From Onchidella celtica (Eukaryota > Mollusca > Gastropoda > Systellommatophora > Onchidiidae): a DNA stretch of 64,000 nt. The notes below the pieces were generated by a model that saw only the letters and a program-made list of their open reading frames with translations, was not told where the DNA came from and made no database searches. The DNA lies in the NCBI GenBank assembly GCA_963931925.1, contig OZ007580.1:8850001-8914000 (forward strand). Reading direction: 5' to 3'. Positions 22,106 through 32,440 of the stretch are shown one piece after another. The position numbers and the translations under genes were made by a program. Each line of letters starts with the position of its first letter. Position 1 is the first letter of the stretch.

Positions 22106-23088
22106 CTTAGGCTCTGGAGCTTTAAAATCATGCTCCTCACAATATGGACTGCTCAACTGCGTCTCTTATGTCTCTCATCTGGCTGAGGACTATCGCCGTC
22201 CACCTCGTAAATGGATTGTCTACATGTGGCCTCTATCTAAGCTCTGCACGGGTTTAAATACTAAAGCTATGTCTCGACCTTCCGTCCAGATTCATACATT
22301 TGATTGGTGCAACCACCTCTAGCTCAGCTGCCGAACCGAGTTATTTTAAGTAACAGCCCTACGCAACGACCTTGGGTCGACATCAAAGGTCGAATCACTC
22401 AAGACAATAAAATGTAATTTTATAGCAATAAATTCTTAACATGTTCAAAACCCCGAGCTTTTACTCTGGATCACGGATTTTCTGTACGTCAACAGACGTC
22501 TCAATAACATTTAATTCCTACTCACCCCTTCCCTCTCTACTAAACCTAGTTCAAAACACGAGATATAAAAAGTGCTCAGTCATGCACACCTACGCTGTCC
22601 GTCTATCCTTCCCCACACCTTCTGTCTATCTATTAGGAAAAAAAACTGTTCAAAACAAACTGTTTACGAGACCAAGTTATGCTGGCTCGCACAATAATTA
22701 CGTTTGTAAAAATTACTCACTGCTCTCTCACAAAAATTTACTCAGTGGAAACATTTATGAATCAAATCTGTTCTTGAATTACTCCCGCCACTATTTTTTT
22801 TTATAATAAGATACTGGAGCTCGGCCTATAAATGAGTTCGGAAACATTCCCTAACCACCCATCGAAAAAATACGATAATTGGTACATAGACATAAGTTAG
22901 CTTGCCTATCTACGTATGCATAAATCAAGTTTATCACGAGTAAGGTCGGGTACCTCTCTACAGATGTACTTTTATTTTCTCTCCGTTCGTAGAAAGGGTA
23001 CTTTGCTTGTACGTCTAATGACGTTTTTAAAAAGTTAGTACATGAAAAATAAACACATTTAAGCATCACAAACGTATACAGTGAATGT
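22106..23088. other. unassigned stretch
   Basis: No gene recognised. The 121-codon plus-strand frame at 22441-22806 has no known motif and A/T-rich chance-like composition. Confidence 0.4.
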
Positions 23089-23170
23089 GGTTACAAGTAC
23101 GTATGTCCCCCAAGTCTGTTTGTTTGGTTTTTTTTTGGTTGGGTTACGCATTTTAAAGCCTTTCGTGACT

Positions 23171-23186
23171 CCAGGGCTAGAGAACT
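23171..23186. repeat. 16-bp target-site duplication of the nested SINE
   Basis: CCAGGGCTAGAGAACT at 23171-23186 is repeated exactly at 23654-23669, on either side of the SINE. Both copies belong to the host family G element, whose sequence becomes continuous if the SINE and one copy are removed. Confidence 0.9.
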
Positions 23187-23653
23187 TTTTCATTTTGAGG
23201 TCCTTATTTTAGGAGGTTCGCTGCCCTTGGCATTTACACCTCACTTTACTTGTTTTATTATTTCTTGTTCTGGCGGGGGGGAGAGAGATGATATGGATAA
23301 ATTTTAATCTATTAATTTCAATTTTGCCCGGGCAGCGGCCTTTCGGCCTGCTCTTTACGATTTCCAACTGCCAAGGTATCTTTAACGTGCGCAACGTGCA
23401 CACGGGCCCTCCGAATTTTTTCGTCCTTATCCGAGAAGACTAGGTACTCGATCCTACCCCCCAATAGGACCAGGGACTTGAAAATATGAGAAAAATCCAA
23501 TTTCCAAGAACTACTCGATCCTACCCCCCAATAGGACCAGGGACTTGAAAACACGAGAAAAATCCAATTTCCAACATGCCTGCCCTGCCCGGGTTTAGAA
23601 CCCGGGACCCTTGGCATGAGAGGCGAGCACCTTGCCTCTAGACCACCTTGTCC
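23187..23653 (-). mobile_element. full-length tRNA-derived SINE with internal duplication
   Basis: Minus strand. The head starts GGACAAGGTGGTCTAGAGGC, whose TGGTCTAGAGG fits an A box. CGGGTTCTAAACCCGGG is a B box with one mismatch. The head resembles tRNA-Glu by recollection. Next come two copies of a 67-bp segment (TTGGAAATTGGATTTTTCTC to the ATCGAGTA region). The shared core follows (TCTTCTCGGATAAGGACG, GTGTGCACGTTGCGCACG, TTGGCAGTTGGAAATCG), then a short C run and the type I tail (AAGTGAGGTGTAAATGCCAA). It is bounded by a perfect 16-bp target duplication, so the insertion is complete. Confidence 0.9.
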
Positions 23654-23760
23654 CCAGGGCTAGAGAACTCCTCCCGGAATACTCCTAACAACAGCTTAAT
23701 TAATTATTCTTTCAGATTTTCTTTTTGTTTTCCTCCTATTTTTTGGTAGGGCGAAGGATT

Positions 23761-23938
23761 CGACATGATTTAGGTTTGAAGATAGTGACGGTGTTAGGGA
23801 TAGGTACGTACACGTACGCGCCCCTAGTGCAAAACGCTTCAGGTGCGTCCGACATGATTTAGGTTTGAAGATAGTGACGGCGTTAGGGATAGGTACGTAC
23901 ACGTACGCGCCCCTAGTGCAAAACGCTTCAGGTGCGTC
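23761..23938 (+). repeat. 89-bp tandem duplication at the end of family G copy 2
   Basis: Units 23761-23849 and 23850-23938 each begin CGACATGATTTAGGTTTGAA and end CTTCAGGTGCGTC; only one internal difference (GTGTTAGGG against GCGTTAGGG) was noticed. The near identity implies a recent local duplication. Confidence 0.9.
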
Positions 23939-23984
23939 CGTAACTATAACAACAGCCTAATAAAACAGCGAAAGCCCGCAACTC

Positions 23985-24046
23985 ACTGTCGACAGCCTTG
24001 TGACCCACCAGTGTGGTCTCACCCCCACATTTTGAGAAGCACTGAT
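23985..24046. mobile_element. possible hAT-like element end
   Basis: The reverse complement begins at about 24046 with CAGTGCTTCTCAAAATGTGG, then GGGTGAGACC. This strongly resembles termini of Charlie-type hAT elements (CAGTGNTTCTCAAA). Only this end is recognisable. Confidence 0.45.
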
Positions 24047-24267
24047 CAGAGACCTCAGGGTCAACAAAATGCCACAAGATACAGTATTAACTGTAGTATT
24101 ATGAAAAACCACACCGTATTGATTTAGTATTGTATATCTAGTACACATTCTTCATTTGTTGATTGTTTGATTGTTAACGTATCTATTCAAGTTTCCATTT
24201 TATTTTTCTGTTGTTGTGGCTTTTCTTGATCAAGGCTCATCACCGAAATACTGAGATGTTCTTGTTC

Positions 24268-24400
24268 CTCTTTTTTCTTTGCGTTTCATCATATCGTTTG
24301 GATATTATTTCTTATCCGACACATTGCTACATACAACGTTTTCTTTTTGCCAATTTTGTTTTTACTTTACTAACTGCAGTGAACAACGTGTCCCCGTGAT
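24268..24400 (+). repeat. dispersed repeat family R
   Basis: CTTTGCGTTTCATCATATCG, then TTGGATATTATTTCTTATCC and GTTTTCTTTTTGCCAATTTT align with 20984-21120. Confidence 0.6.
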
Positions 24401-24725
24401 TGTACTAAATCTTCATCTGCAAAGCAGCACTAAACTGTAATACCAGAAAGGTAAAATTCATGACGTATACTACTGCTTTGGTAATTAAATAATACCAACA
24501 AATCAAAGGTTGGTCAGATGACGACAGGAATTTTGGACATTAATTCTTTCACCTAGTAAATATTTTTACGTCAAATATTATGTTAAAATTGACCAGATGT
24601 TTTGAGCTGGGTCACTCAAGTCTCACAAACATGGCGACGGTCGACAGTTGGAACCTCGTTAAATCTAACCTCAAATTTTAGTTTTAGGAAGGTGTCAATA
24701 GCCGGCCGACGATATAGGATTTATA
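24401..24725. other. unassigned stretch
   Basis: Nothing recognised. Confidence 0.4.
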
Positions 24726-24979
24726 TCTAACTATAATTGAGCTAGAAGGTGGACCTGTAAGCAGCTAAAACTTCGCGACTACGCCTTCGGAAATTATGAA
24801 ACTTAGCGTACTGCATCAATTTTTGATGAAGAATTACGTGGACACTTTCATTTCGAACAATAACCAGTCTTTACTATTATTTATACTAAACTTTTTTGAG
24901 CCGCAAAGACAGAGATCTAGATATACAGTTGGGCTTCCTACAAAGAAACTGCAAGATTTATCTTCCGCGGGTCGGCTAG
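24726..24979 (+). mobile_element. non-autonomous Helitron-like element, copy 2 (internally deleted)
   Basis: Starts A|TCTAACTATAATTGAGCTAG and ends GCAAGATTTATCTTCC...CTAG|T. Relative to copies 1 and 3 it lacks about 165 bp from the middle. The first 170 bp align closely, for example AAGCAGCTAAAACTTCGCGA and GCATCAATTTTTGATGAAG. Confidence 0.65.
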
Positions 24980-25229
24980 TAAGCCTAAATCCCCATGCAA
25001 ACTATCACTGTATATCCTTTTCCCTATACTACAACAGTGCTTCTTAAACGTGAAAACCTAGTTCCCCCTACACTCATGTCTCCGGGATTGATGCCCTCAA
25101 AAATCATTTCATGAAACTCTCAGACGTCTGACAGAACAAGTTTATACATGGACTTGATTACGTTCCGCACTAAATCACCTCGCAACGCTGACAGGGCAAG
25201 ACTGGGGGAAGAAATCCTGTCCCTGATCC

Positions 25230-25483
25230 TATAGTAATTAGGATCGCGCACCTAGTCTTCTCGGATAAGGACGAAAAACTCGAAGGGCCCGTGTGCGCGT
25301 TAGAAATACCTTGGCAGCTAAAAGTTGAGAACAGCAGGCCAAACAAGGCCGCTGCCCGGGCAAAATTCTAAAAAAAACAACTATAATCTCTACCTCAAAA
25401 ACACACAGAAAAAAAAAAAGCGAGGTGTGCTCGGTGTGGATGCCAAGGGCAGCGAATCTCCTAAAATAAAGACCTAAACAGAC
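25230..25483 (+). mobile_element. SINE, 5'-truncated
   Basis: Core with TAGTCTTCTCGGATAAGGAC, CCCGTGTGCGCGTTAG and GCCCGGGCAAAATTC, then the type I tail CGAGGTGTGCTCGGTG...TGCCAAGGGCAGCGAATC. No tRNA head. Confidence 0.75.
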
Positions 25484-25709
25484 AGTGCAAGTCGGATTCA
25501 TAAAATCGTACAACATAGATTGAGTTGAGTGTCTATAGAAATTATTATGAAAAATCCGATGCAAGAAATATAAACGCCAACTCTAAAGTTTCATAATTCA
25601 TGTAGCTTGCATGATTTAACGATGTAGATCGAATTATTTCCATCCTGAAATACCCAAATTTCCTGCCAGGGAACACTTTCCCGCGGGCAAAGAACCACTG
25701 GCAACAACA

Positions 25710-25926
25710 TTAATCCCCTAGCACCCACTGTGCCATATTTGAAATAGGTCACTTGGAACAAAAATGCTCTATCTTTGACATTTTACTCTTCCCATTTTAT
25801 TGACAAATAATTTTACCAGTTACATATTCATCTTTTTTGCAATAGTCTGAGTATTTAAATTCAGTGCAGTACATTAGTTCAGAAATTCTGAAATTGTCAA
25901 TGTTCGTCTGGGCACCAAAGAGTTAA
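25710..25926. mobile_element. piggyBac-like MITE, copy 1
   Basis: Flanked by TTAA on both sides (25710-25713 and 25923-25926). Inner ends are CCCCTAGCACCCACTG on the left and, on the reverse complement of the right, CTCTTTGGTGCCCAGAC. TTAA targets with C-rich starts are typical of piggyBac elements. The interior matches 51283-51504 (TTTGAAATAGGTCAC, CTTTGA, TTACATATT). No ORF. Confidence 0.65.
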
Positions 25927-26154
25927 AAGTTCGACTGTGGGGATGAGATCACTGTACCGCCGTCACAAATGAGGCACAATAAAATCTCCCACAAAGTTCT
26001 GTGCCTATAGAGGATTTAGCCGGCCGCACTCTGAGCATGACCGACAGGGCAGGGATACGTGATCTGCCGGTGGTTACAAGCTCTTCACACCTGGTATTCG
26101 TAAGATGAGTCGACAATGACACAGATTCTCAGATTCCGATGTCAGTTGTCATCA

Positions 26155-26597
26155 CATTTTGTATTTTCGTATTTTGTATACTGGGAAATTTGCCTTAGTG
26201 TCATTGTAGCCCAGTTACAACTGGAGCATGCACGTCGTCGCCACAGTGCTGCATTTCGGCGTTTGTCTTTTTGTTTGTGTGGGAGGGGGGGGGAGAGATT
26301 AGTTAGTTTTTTGTGTGTCTTTTCCTTAATTTTGACCGGGCAGCGGCCTTGTTAGGCCTGCTCTTCTCGATTTCCAACTGCGAAGGTATCTTCAACGTGT
26401 GCAACGTGCACACGGGCCGCCCGCGCTGTTCGTCCTTATCCGAGAAGACTGGGTGCTCGATCCTACCTACCATAGGATCAGGGACAGGAAAATATGAGAA
26501 AAATCTTCAAATTCCCATATGCCTACACCGACCGGGAATCGAACCCGGTACTTTCGGCATGAGAGGCGAACATTTTGCCTCCAGACTAACGTGTCTC
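26155..26597 (-). mobile_element. full-length tRNA-derived SINE with type II tail
   Basis: Minus strand. The head GGAGACACGTTAGTCTGGAG contains an A-box-like stretch; a perfect B box GGTTCGATTCC follows. Then come the shared core (GGATAAGGACG, CCCGTGTGCACGTTGC, TTGGAAATCG), a C run, and GCAGCACTGTGGCGACGACG, AACTGGGCTACAATGACAC and GGCAAATTTCCC, ending in ATACAAAATAC repeats. This copy joins the SINE head and core to the type II tail in one unit. The head is too degenerate in its stems to be a functional tRNA gene. Confidence 0.75.
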
Positions 26598-26933
26598 CTG
26601 CTGGTGTGAAAACAGAAAAAAACGGTTTCTTGGCAGAAAAACAGGTGCTGCCATTGCATAAGGTACTAACTTCCATTTTAACCATTTTTCTATGGTTTCA
26701 TGTCATCTGTCATCTGTGGGAGTCTGATGTGCATCACGTTGGCTTTCTTCGTGTTTAGCTTGAGACCTGCTTCTTTTCCAACTGTATCTACCCTTTTCAT
26801 GCTCGTGATGTTGTCTGCCATGTTTCATGTACATGTGCTTAAAACTTCGGGAACCACTGCTGTCCATTCAGAACATGGGTGACCTCGCCGCAGACGTTGA
26901 GGAGTAACTCGGTAATCTGATTAAAGTGGAGGA

Positions 26934-26947
26934 TATCATTAATTATA
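26934..26947. repeat. 14-bp target-site duplication of the LINE
   Basis: TATCATTAATTATA at 26934-26947 is repeated exactly at 31208-31221, on the two sides of the LINE. Confidence 0.9.
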
Positions 26948-27094
26948 ATAATAATAATAATAGTTCGTCCATCAGGTATGATGATGACCTTAACAACACC
27001 AGAGGAATAAAGAACAGAAATTGTTGAGAATTTCAACACATGGACAATAAAGAGAACTAAAGGACACAGAGGACAAAATGGAAAGACTGTTCTC

Positions 27095-30000
27095 TCATGA
27101 CTTATGGCTTCTCATGTGACTGATAAGTCCTATTTTTGCCCTGAAGATCCTTCCACATAAGTGACAAGAGTGCTCCGTTGGTTCAGTACCACTGGGCCTT
27201 TTCTTGCGCCGTTCTCTTTTTTTGATAGCCTGCTGGACTCTGTCAGCTTCCCATGCTTTGCTGCCTCTGGTAAGGGCCGCCCTCCAATTTGCTCGATCAA
27301 GCGAGAGCTTTTCCCACTCACTCACATCAACGGCAAAGGCCTTCAGTGATTGCTTGAGAGTGTCTTTGTAACGTCTCTTTGGGGCCCCAACATTCCTCGT
27401 TCCATTGGAGAGCTCAGAGAAGAAGATTTGCTTAGGGAGTCTGGAGTCGGGCATTCTGACAACATGTCCTGCCCAACGTAGCTGAATTTTTTTCAGGTGG
27501 CAGAAGATGCTCAATTCCTTGGCACGATTGAGGACCTCAGTGTCTGGAATTTTATCCTGCCATTTGATCCTTAGGATCTTTCTAAGGCAGGCCAGATGAA
27601 AGTGATTTAGTTTTCTGGCATGCGATTGGTACACTGTCCAGGTTTCAGCCCCATAGAGTAGGGTGGGAAGGACCACAGCATTGTACACTTTCAGCTTAGT
27701 GTCTGTGCGAATGCCGGCGACATCCCACACTCTCTTTCGAAGCCTGCCAAATGCAGAGCTGGCTTTGCTGATTCTTGAGGGAATTTCAGTATCAACACGA
27801 GCCGTGGAAGACAGTGTACTGCCAAGATAGGTGAAGTTCTCCGACACCTTCAGAAGACTGTCATGGACTTTGATATTTGGGGTCACAGGATACTTGTCGT
27901 CTGGAGTAGGCTGATGGAGCACTTCCGTCTTCTTTGTGCTTATTGTGAGGCCAAAGTTGTCACAGGCACTAGAGAACTTATCAACACAGTTTTGCATGCT
28001 ATCCTCATCGTGTACCAGAAGTGCACAATCATCAGCAAATAGTAGGTCACAGACTTGAGTACTTTTGGTTTTGGTTTTTGCCTGAAGTCTCCTGAGGTTG
28101 AATAGACTGCCATCAGTTCGGTACTTGATGCTTACCCCTTGAGGAGGAGAGCTAAAGGCTTCTTGTAGCATTGCAGAGAACATGATGCTGAACAGAGTTG
28201 GGGCTAAGACACAACCCTGTTTTACCCCATTTGTGACAGCAAAGGGCTCTGAAACACTGCCGTTACTTTTGACTGCAGCTTGCATGCCATCATGAAACTG
28301 GCGCACTATTGTGATGAATTCGGGTGGACACCCAAACTTCGCCAAGATTTTCCAGAGGCCTTCACGACACACTGTATCAAATGCTTTTGTGAGGTCAACA
28401 AATGTGATGTACAGCGCTTTATTTTGTTCCATGCATTTTTCCTGAATCTGTCTGGCAGCAAAGATCATATCCGCCGTTCCCCTCTCTTTACGAAAGCCAC
28501 ATTGGCTCTCGGGAAGCAAGTCATTTGACGAGAGGTGATCAAGAAGGCGATTCAGAAGCATTCTTGCCAATATTTTGCCAGCAATTGAAAGTAGAGAGAT
28601 TCCCCGATGGTTGTCACAGACTTGGCTGTCCCCTTTGTTTTTGTACAGATGGATGATTGAAGCATCTTTGAAGTCCTGTGACAGCTTCCCTGCTTTCAAC
28701 ATATGATTGAACAACTCGGTCAGCCTTTCAATAAGCTTTTCTCCACCGAAGGCATACACCTCAGCAGGAATTGAATCCACGCCTGGTGATTTGTTAAAGG
28801 ACATCTGATTTGTGGCAGTCCGGGTCTCATTTGCTGTGAATGGCTTGGCAAGAGCTGCATTAATAGGAGTCTGAGGGAGGCGGTCAATGGACTCAGTATT
28901 TATATTTGATGGCCGATTTAGCACACCTCCGAAATGTTCTGCCCAACGCTGAATTATGGCATTCAATTCAACAATGCGTGTTGAACCATCTGACGCAAGA
29001 AGTGGCGTAGTGCCAGAGCGGGATGGTCCAAACACAGCTCGGAGGCTCTCAAAGAACTTTCTAGTGTTGTTTGTGTCGGCATATTTCTGAGTTTCTCTTA
29101 CTCGCTCTTCAAGCCAGTCATTTTTCATTTTCCTCAGCTTCTTCTGGAGTACACCCTTACATGCACGCAGTGCATCAGCTTTTGCTGTGGAAGAGGGGTC
29201 ACTGCAGTGAGCTGGGATGAGACTATTTTTTTCTTTGATGAGCACTTTGATTTCATTATCATTATCATTGAACCAGTCCTGGTGCTTGCGGACAGGAAAA
29301 CCAACTGTGCTGCTGGCGCAAGAGTGTACAGTCGTATTTAGGTCAGTCCAGCTCTGTTCAATGTTCTCAGGGTCAAAAGTCACGCAATCCAATTTTGAGG
29401 AGAGTTCTGAGGAGAGCTCGCTCTGTTTCTCAGCTGAGCAGAGTTTTGAAACATTTAGGCGTTTAGGTGGCGCTTTCCCTTGAGGGCGTCTATTGCGCCT
29501 CAATGTTAGTCTGAGCTTGCAAACAATGAGTCTGTGGTCAGTTCCACACTCGGCACCACACATAGCCTTTGTTACAAGGACATCCTTTCTGTCAGTCTTC
29601 CTCACAATGACATAGTCTATGAGATGCCAATGCTTTGAGTGGGGATGCATCCATGACGTTCTGTTTCTCACGGGGAGACTAAAATTTGTGTTGGTAATGA
29701 ACAGGCCAAATTCAGCGCACAAAGTAAGTAAGCGCAACCCATTGTTATTGCATGAACCAACTCCATGAGGGCCAAAAACATTTGGCCACGCTGAGATTTC
29801 TGAGCCAACCCTAGCATTGAAATCCCCCAAGAGAATCAGCTTATCAGCTGCCGGGACAGAGCATATGACAGATTCTAGATCAGAATAGAACTTGTCTTTG
29901 GCTTCATCTGGGTTTGTCATGGTGGGCGCATATGCGCTAATGAGGGTGGCTGACTGGCTTTTCCCAACTGGGATCCTGAGTGTCATTAGCCTGTCATTTA

Positions 30001-30366
30001 TTTCAATTGGCATGGACTGCAAGTTTCTGACAAGGTCATTTTTAATTGCAAACCCAACACCATGCCTGCACCCTTGCCTTTCCAGAAGAAGGTGTATCCA
30101 CCACTGAGCTCTTTGAGTTGGCCACTATCAGGGAGTCTGGTCTCACTGAGTGCCACTATGTCCAGGTTGTACCTGCTGAGCTGAATGGCAATAAGTGCAG
30201 TGCGTCTTTCCGGGTTGTTTGAGTTTTCCTGTAGTGTGCGTATATTCCAGGCTCCTAGCCTGAGTAAGCTGAATTTCTTTTTGTTTCGACCGCAAAAAGG
30301 GATCCCCACTGGTCGCGGTATACCAGTCAGGGTGATGTGAAGTGGGCTTTCTTTAGGGCACCTTTT
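27095..30366 (-). pseudogene. LINE ORF2: APE endonuclease, reverse transcriptase, C2H2 finger; one frameshift
   Basis: The product would nick target DNA and copy the LINE RNA in place (target-primed reverse transcription). The first frame, open from about 30366, gives the APE endonuclease start LGAWNIRTL and SETR. A frameshift at about 30060-30075 (one base missing or two extra) moves to the second frame, open to 27095. There GDFNARVG lies near residue 63 counted from position 30022, followed by a WMHPHS...DYV block and TDHRL. The RT motifs are FVDLTKAFD (~538), QGCVLAPTLFS (~600) and FADD (~661). The C-terminus carries CHLCGRIF...HMRSH, a C2H2 finger close to the stop. All catalytic motifs are present and no other disruption was seen, so this copy is one indel from a complete frame. 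No clear ATG was found before the endonuclease; a sequencing error could mimic the frameshift. Confidence 0.88.
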
Positions 30367-30593
30367 CTAGCCCCTTCCTCAGTTGAGGTGAGCAGTGCTA
30401 TCCTTAAATAAGGCTGCTCAGCTACTGTGGGTGCTGCCTCCCCACGCCTCCACTTCAATCGACGATGAAGCGACCATAGCCCACAGCCACCAACGTGTAG
30501 GTCTGTGCTAACAGCTTCCAGTCTATCCAAACCTGCTGCCACCGCACTCGCCCATCGCCGTTGGAATTTTGAGAGGAAAGAAGACGAACGCAA
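30327..30593 (-). CDS. small frame upstream of LINE ORF2, possible ORF1
   Basis: An 88-codon minus-strand frame lies in the LINE leader and overlaps the start of the endonuclease frame by about 40 bp. RTE elements often have a short or missing ORF1 that overlaps ORF2, which suits this position. The sequence is basic near its start and has no recognisable RNA-binding motif. It may simply be leader sequence. Confidence 0.2.
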   Translation of the reverse strand: MRSSSFLSKFQRRWASAVAAGLDRLEAVSTDLHVGGCGLWSLHRRLKWRRGEAAPTVAEQPYLRIALLTSTEEGARKGALKKAHFTSP

Positions 30594-31221
30594 AGATGAA
30601 AGAAGACGAGGTGAGTGTTAAGACTGGCGCAAAGAGTTTGTTTTTAGTGAAAAAGAGCTGCGCAAACATCAGACTCACTCTCTCGCCTGGACACAACTTA
30701 TCCAAGTGGCAAGACAGGGTCAAGACGACTGGAAATGTATCCAGGTGCAGGAGGATGCCAGAGGGACAGTCATATTGCCTGACCGGCTGCCTGTAGGCTA
30801 CTCCACAGCCTCGCAGTCCCAACTGACTAGGGTGAAAGACTCAAACCAAAGAACACCAATACTGGTGGATGCTCTGAGTCACGATATCCAGGCCAGAGTG
30901 ACGGTATATTGCCATCTGCCCTATCAATCAACCACTGGCCTGCTGCCGCCAGCTTCGAAGCTGCGTCCGGGAAGTTTGCTCAATTCTTCGTCTGTGATTT
31001 AGGCAAACAAGCCTATGACCACACCGCTACCGGGGGCCAATATGAAGGACTCAAATACTGAGGGTCACATTGTGCCCTAGCATGTGGCCGTTGGGTTAGA
31101 TGAAACCTCCTCCGCCCTGGCCGTTTGCACCGACAGGTGCACGCCCACTGATACCGTGCTAGCGTACCAGTTCATGGAACAGGTTGTACTGGATTACATG
31201 TTACCAGTATCATTAATTATA

Positions 31222-31841
31222 CTTACTTAATAACTACATTTTTCGGTGAGCTTCGCGCTGGCACGAAATTCCAATACTAAATTTATTATCTCTCTCGTCT
31301 ATTGTTTCTTACGCTTTGTTGCCGTTGTTATGCTTCTTACTGATATTATCATTTGGTACCCTCGCCCAGAACTGCCACCAGTCAATTAATGAAAAGATCA
31401 GTGTAAATTATGTCGGTGTCAGCAAATGACATTTATTCAACAGGACCACAATCGGGAGTACAGGGAGGGCAGACCTGATTAATTAGTCGCCATGAGGACA
31501 AGCCGAGAGGAAATCTTCGGACCGATGGGGATAGTGAGAAAGGGGGGGGGGGGGAGAGGGGACGGATGGTATTGTCACTAGTCTGGCAGGAGACTGAGGA
31601 TTAGGCTAATTGGGAAAAATGAATTGGTTTTTGGAAATGGAAGCGTATCAGTCTCTCCAGTTTACTTCTTTTTCTTTTTCATATCTCTCTGTCTCCGCTC
31701 CACCTCTCACCCCCCCCCCCACCCCACCTCCTTTTTTTATGTACTTTCCTGACTTTGACGACACTGGTCTCAAAGACATGGCCTCGCCCTACCATCCCGA
31801 TTTCTCCTCCCCAGGATTCAGCAGGGGTGCCGCCGCGATAA
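31222..31841. other. unassigned stretch
   Basis: No gene recognised. Contains G-rich (about 31542-31562) and C-rich (about 31710-31725) short tracts. Confidence 0.4.
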
Positions 31842-32030
31842 CACCAAAGACACTAGAAACGATACGATAAGATGAGACACTCCCTTCTTCGCACCTTCTA
31901 ACAAAAAAAGTCGTGCAGACAGTTTGGGCGCTGATCGGCGGAGGGAGCTGATTATCGACTAATGACGTTCATATTGTAGTAAACTCTTACGCAGTAGTTT
32001 GCATTTGAAGTTTTGCGCTGTTTTCTTCTG
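31842..32030 (+). mobile_element. TIR element family T, left-end fragment
   Basis: CCAAAGACACTAGAAACGAT followed by AGATGAGACACT, CTTCTTCGCACC and GGGCGCTGATCGG matches the left half of 59283-59715. Confidence 0.6.
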
Positions 32031-32246
32031 CTGCACTGGTGACTCTAGGGCAGAGATGTAAACTCGCTGCTTGGCATGCGTTTTTCAATTTGTGGTCGAA
32101 GTGCAACGACGATTGCGGGCAGTCTACGGATAGCATTATGCACCGGGTAGGATCATCATCGTCGTCACCGACCGGAAGTTCATGGAAACAGGATTCGTAA
32201 AGGCCAAATACCAGTCAGGAAGACCTTAACCTGGGCGGAGGAAGGA

Positions 32247-32440
32247 TACTAGAAACAATAAGATGAGACAGCCAGCGCTGTTGGCGTGCACAGATTTCGC
32301 ACCGTCACCTAGAGGCGAATGCGCGGAAGTCATGAACAATGCCGGTGGGTATTTTACAAGCCAAAAGGGAAAACACTGAATTTTTTTCACTGTTCAGTTG
32401 CCGCTGTAGGCCTTGATTGACGTCACTTATTTTGTACTTT
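32247..32440 (-). mobile_element. TIR element family T, other-end fragment
   Basis: ACTAGAAACAATAAGATGAG, then CACAGATTTCGCACCG, GAAGTCATGAA, AATGCCG and TTGATTGACGTCACTTATT match the reverse complement of the right half of 59283-59715. With 31842-32030 it forms two ends in the same orientation, so the locus is rearranged or holds two partial copies. Confidence 0.6.

Larger units (their letters stand above)
23089..23954. mobile_element. TIR element, family G copy 2, split by a SINE
   Basis: Left end GGTTACAAGTACGTATGTCC; right end (reverse complement) TGTTGTTATAGTTACGGACG. Interior blocks match copy 1: AAAGCCTTTCGTGACTCCAG, TTAATTAATTATTCTTTCAG and GCCCCTAGTGCAAAACGCTT. A 467-bp SINE interrupts it at 23187-23653. 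The last part is tandemly duplicated (23761-23938). Confidence 0.8.
26948..31207 (-). mobile_element. complete RTE-type LINE insertion
   Basis: About 4.26 kb on the minus strand, bounded by a perfect 14-bp direct repeat. It has a GC-rich 5' leader (about 30594-31207), a long endonuclease/reverse-transcriptase frame and a 3' UTR of about 130 bp. It ends in a short (ATT)n tail at 26944-26963, a tail style usual for RTE/L2 elements. The intact duplication and nearly intact ORF indicate a recent insertion. The clade is judged from the protein's resemblance to RTE/BovB-type sequences often mis-annotated as craniofacial development protein 2-like; CR1 or another clade is not excluded. Confidence 0.85.

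Noticed and set aside
23577-23653. tRNA-Glu gene
   Set aside because: A and B boxes are recognisable, but the B box has a mismatch, stems are not fully paired, and the sequence continues into a SINE body with target duplications.
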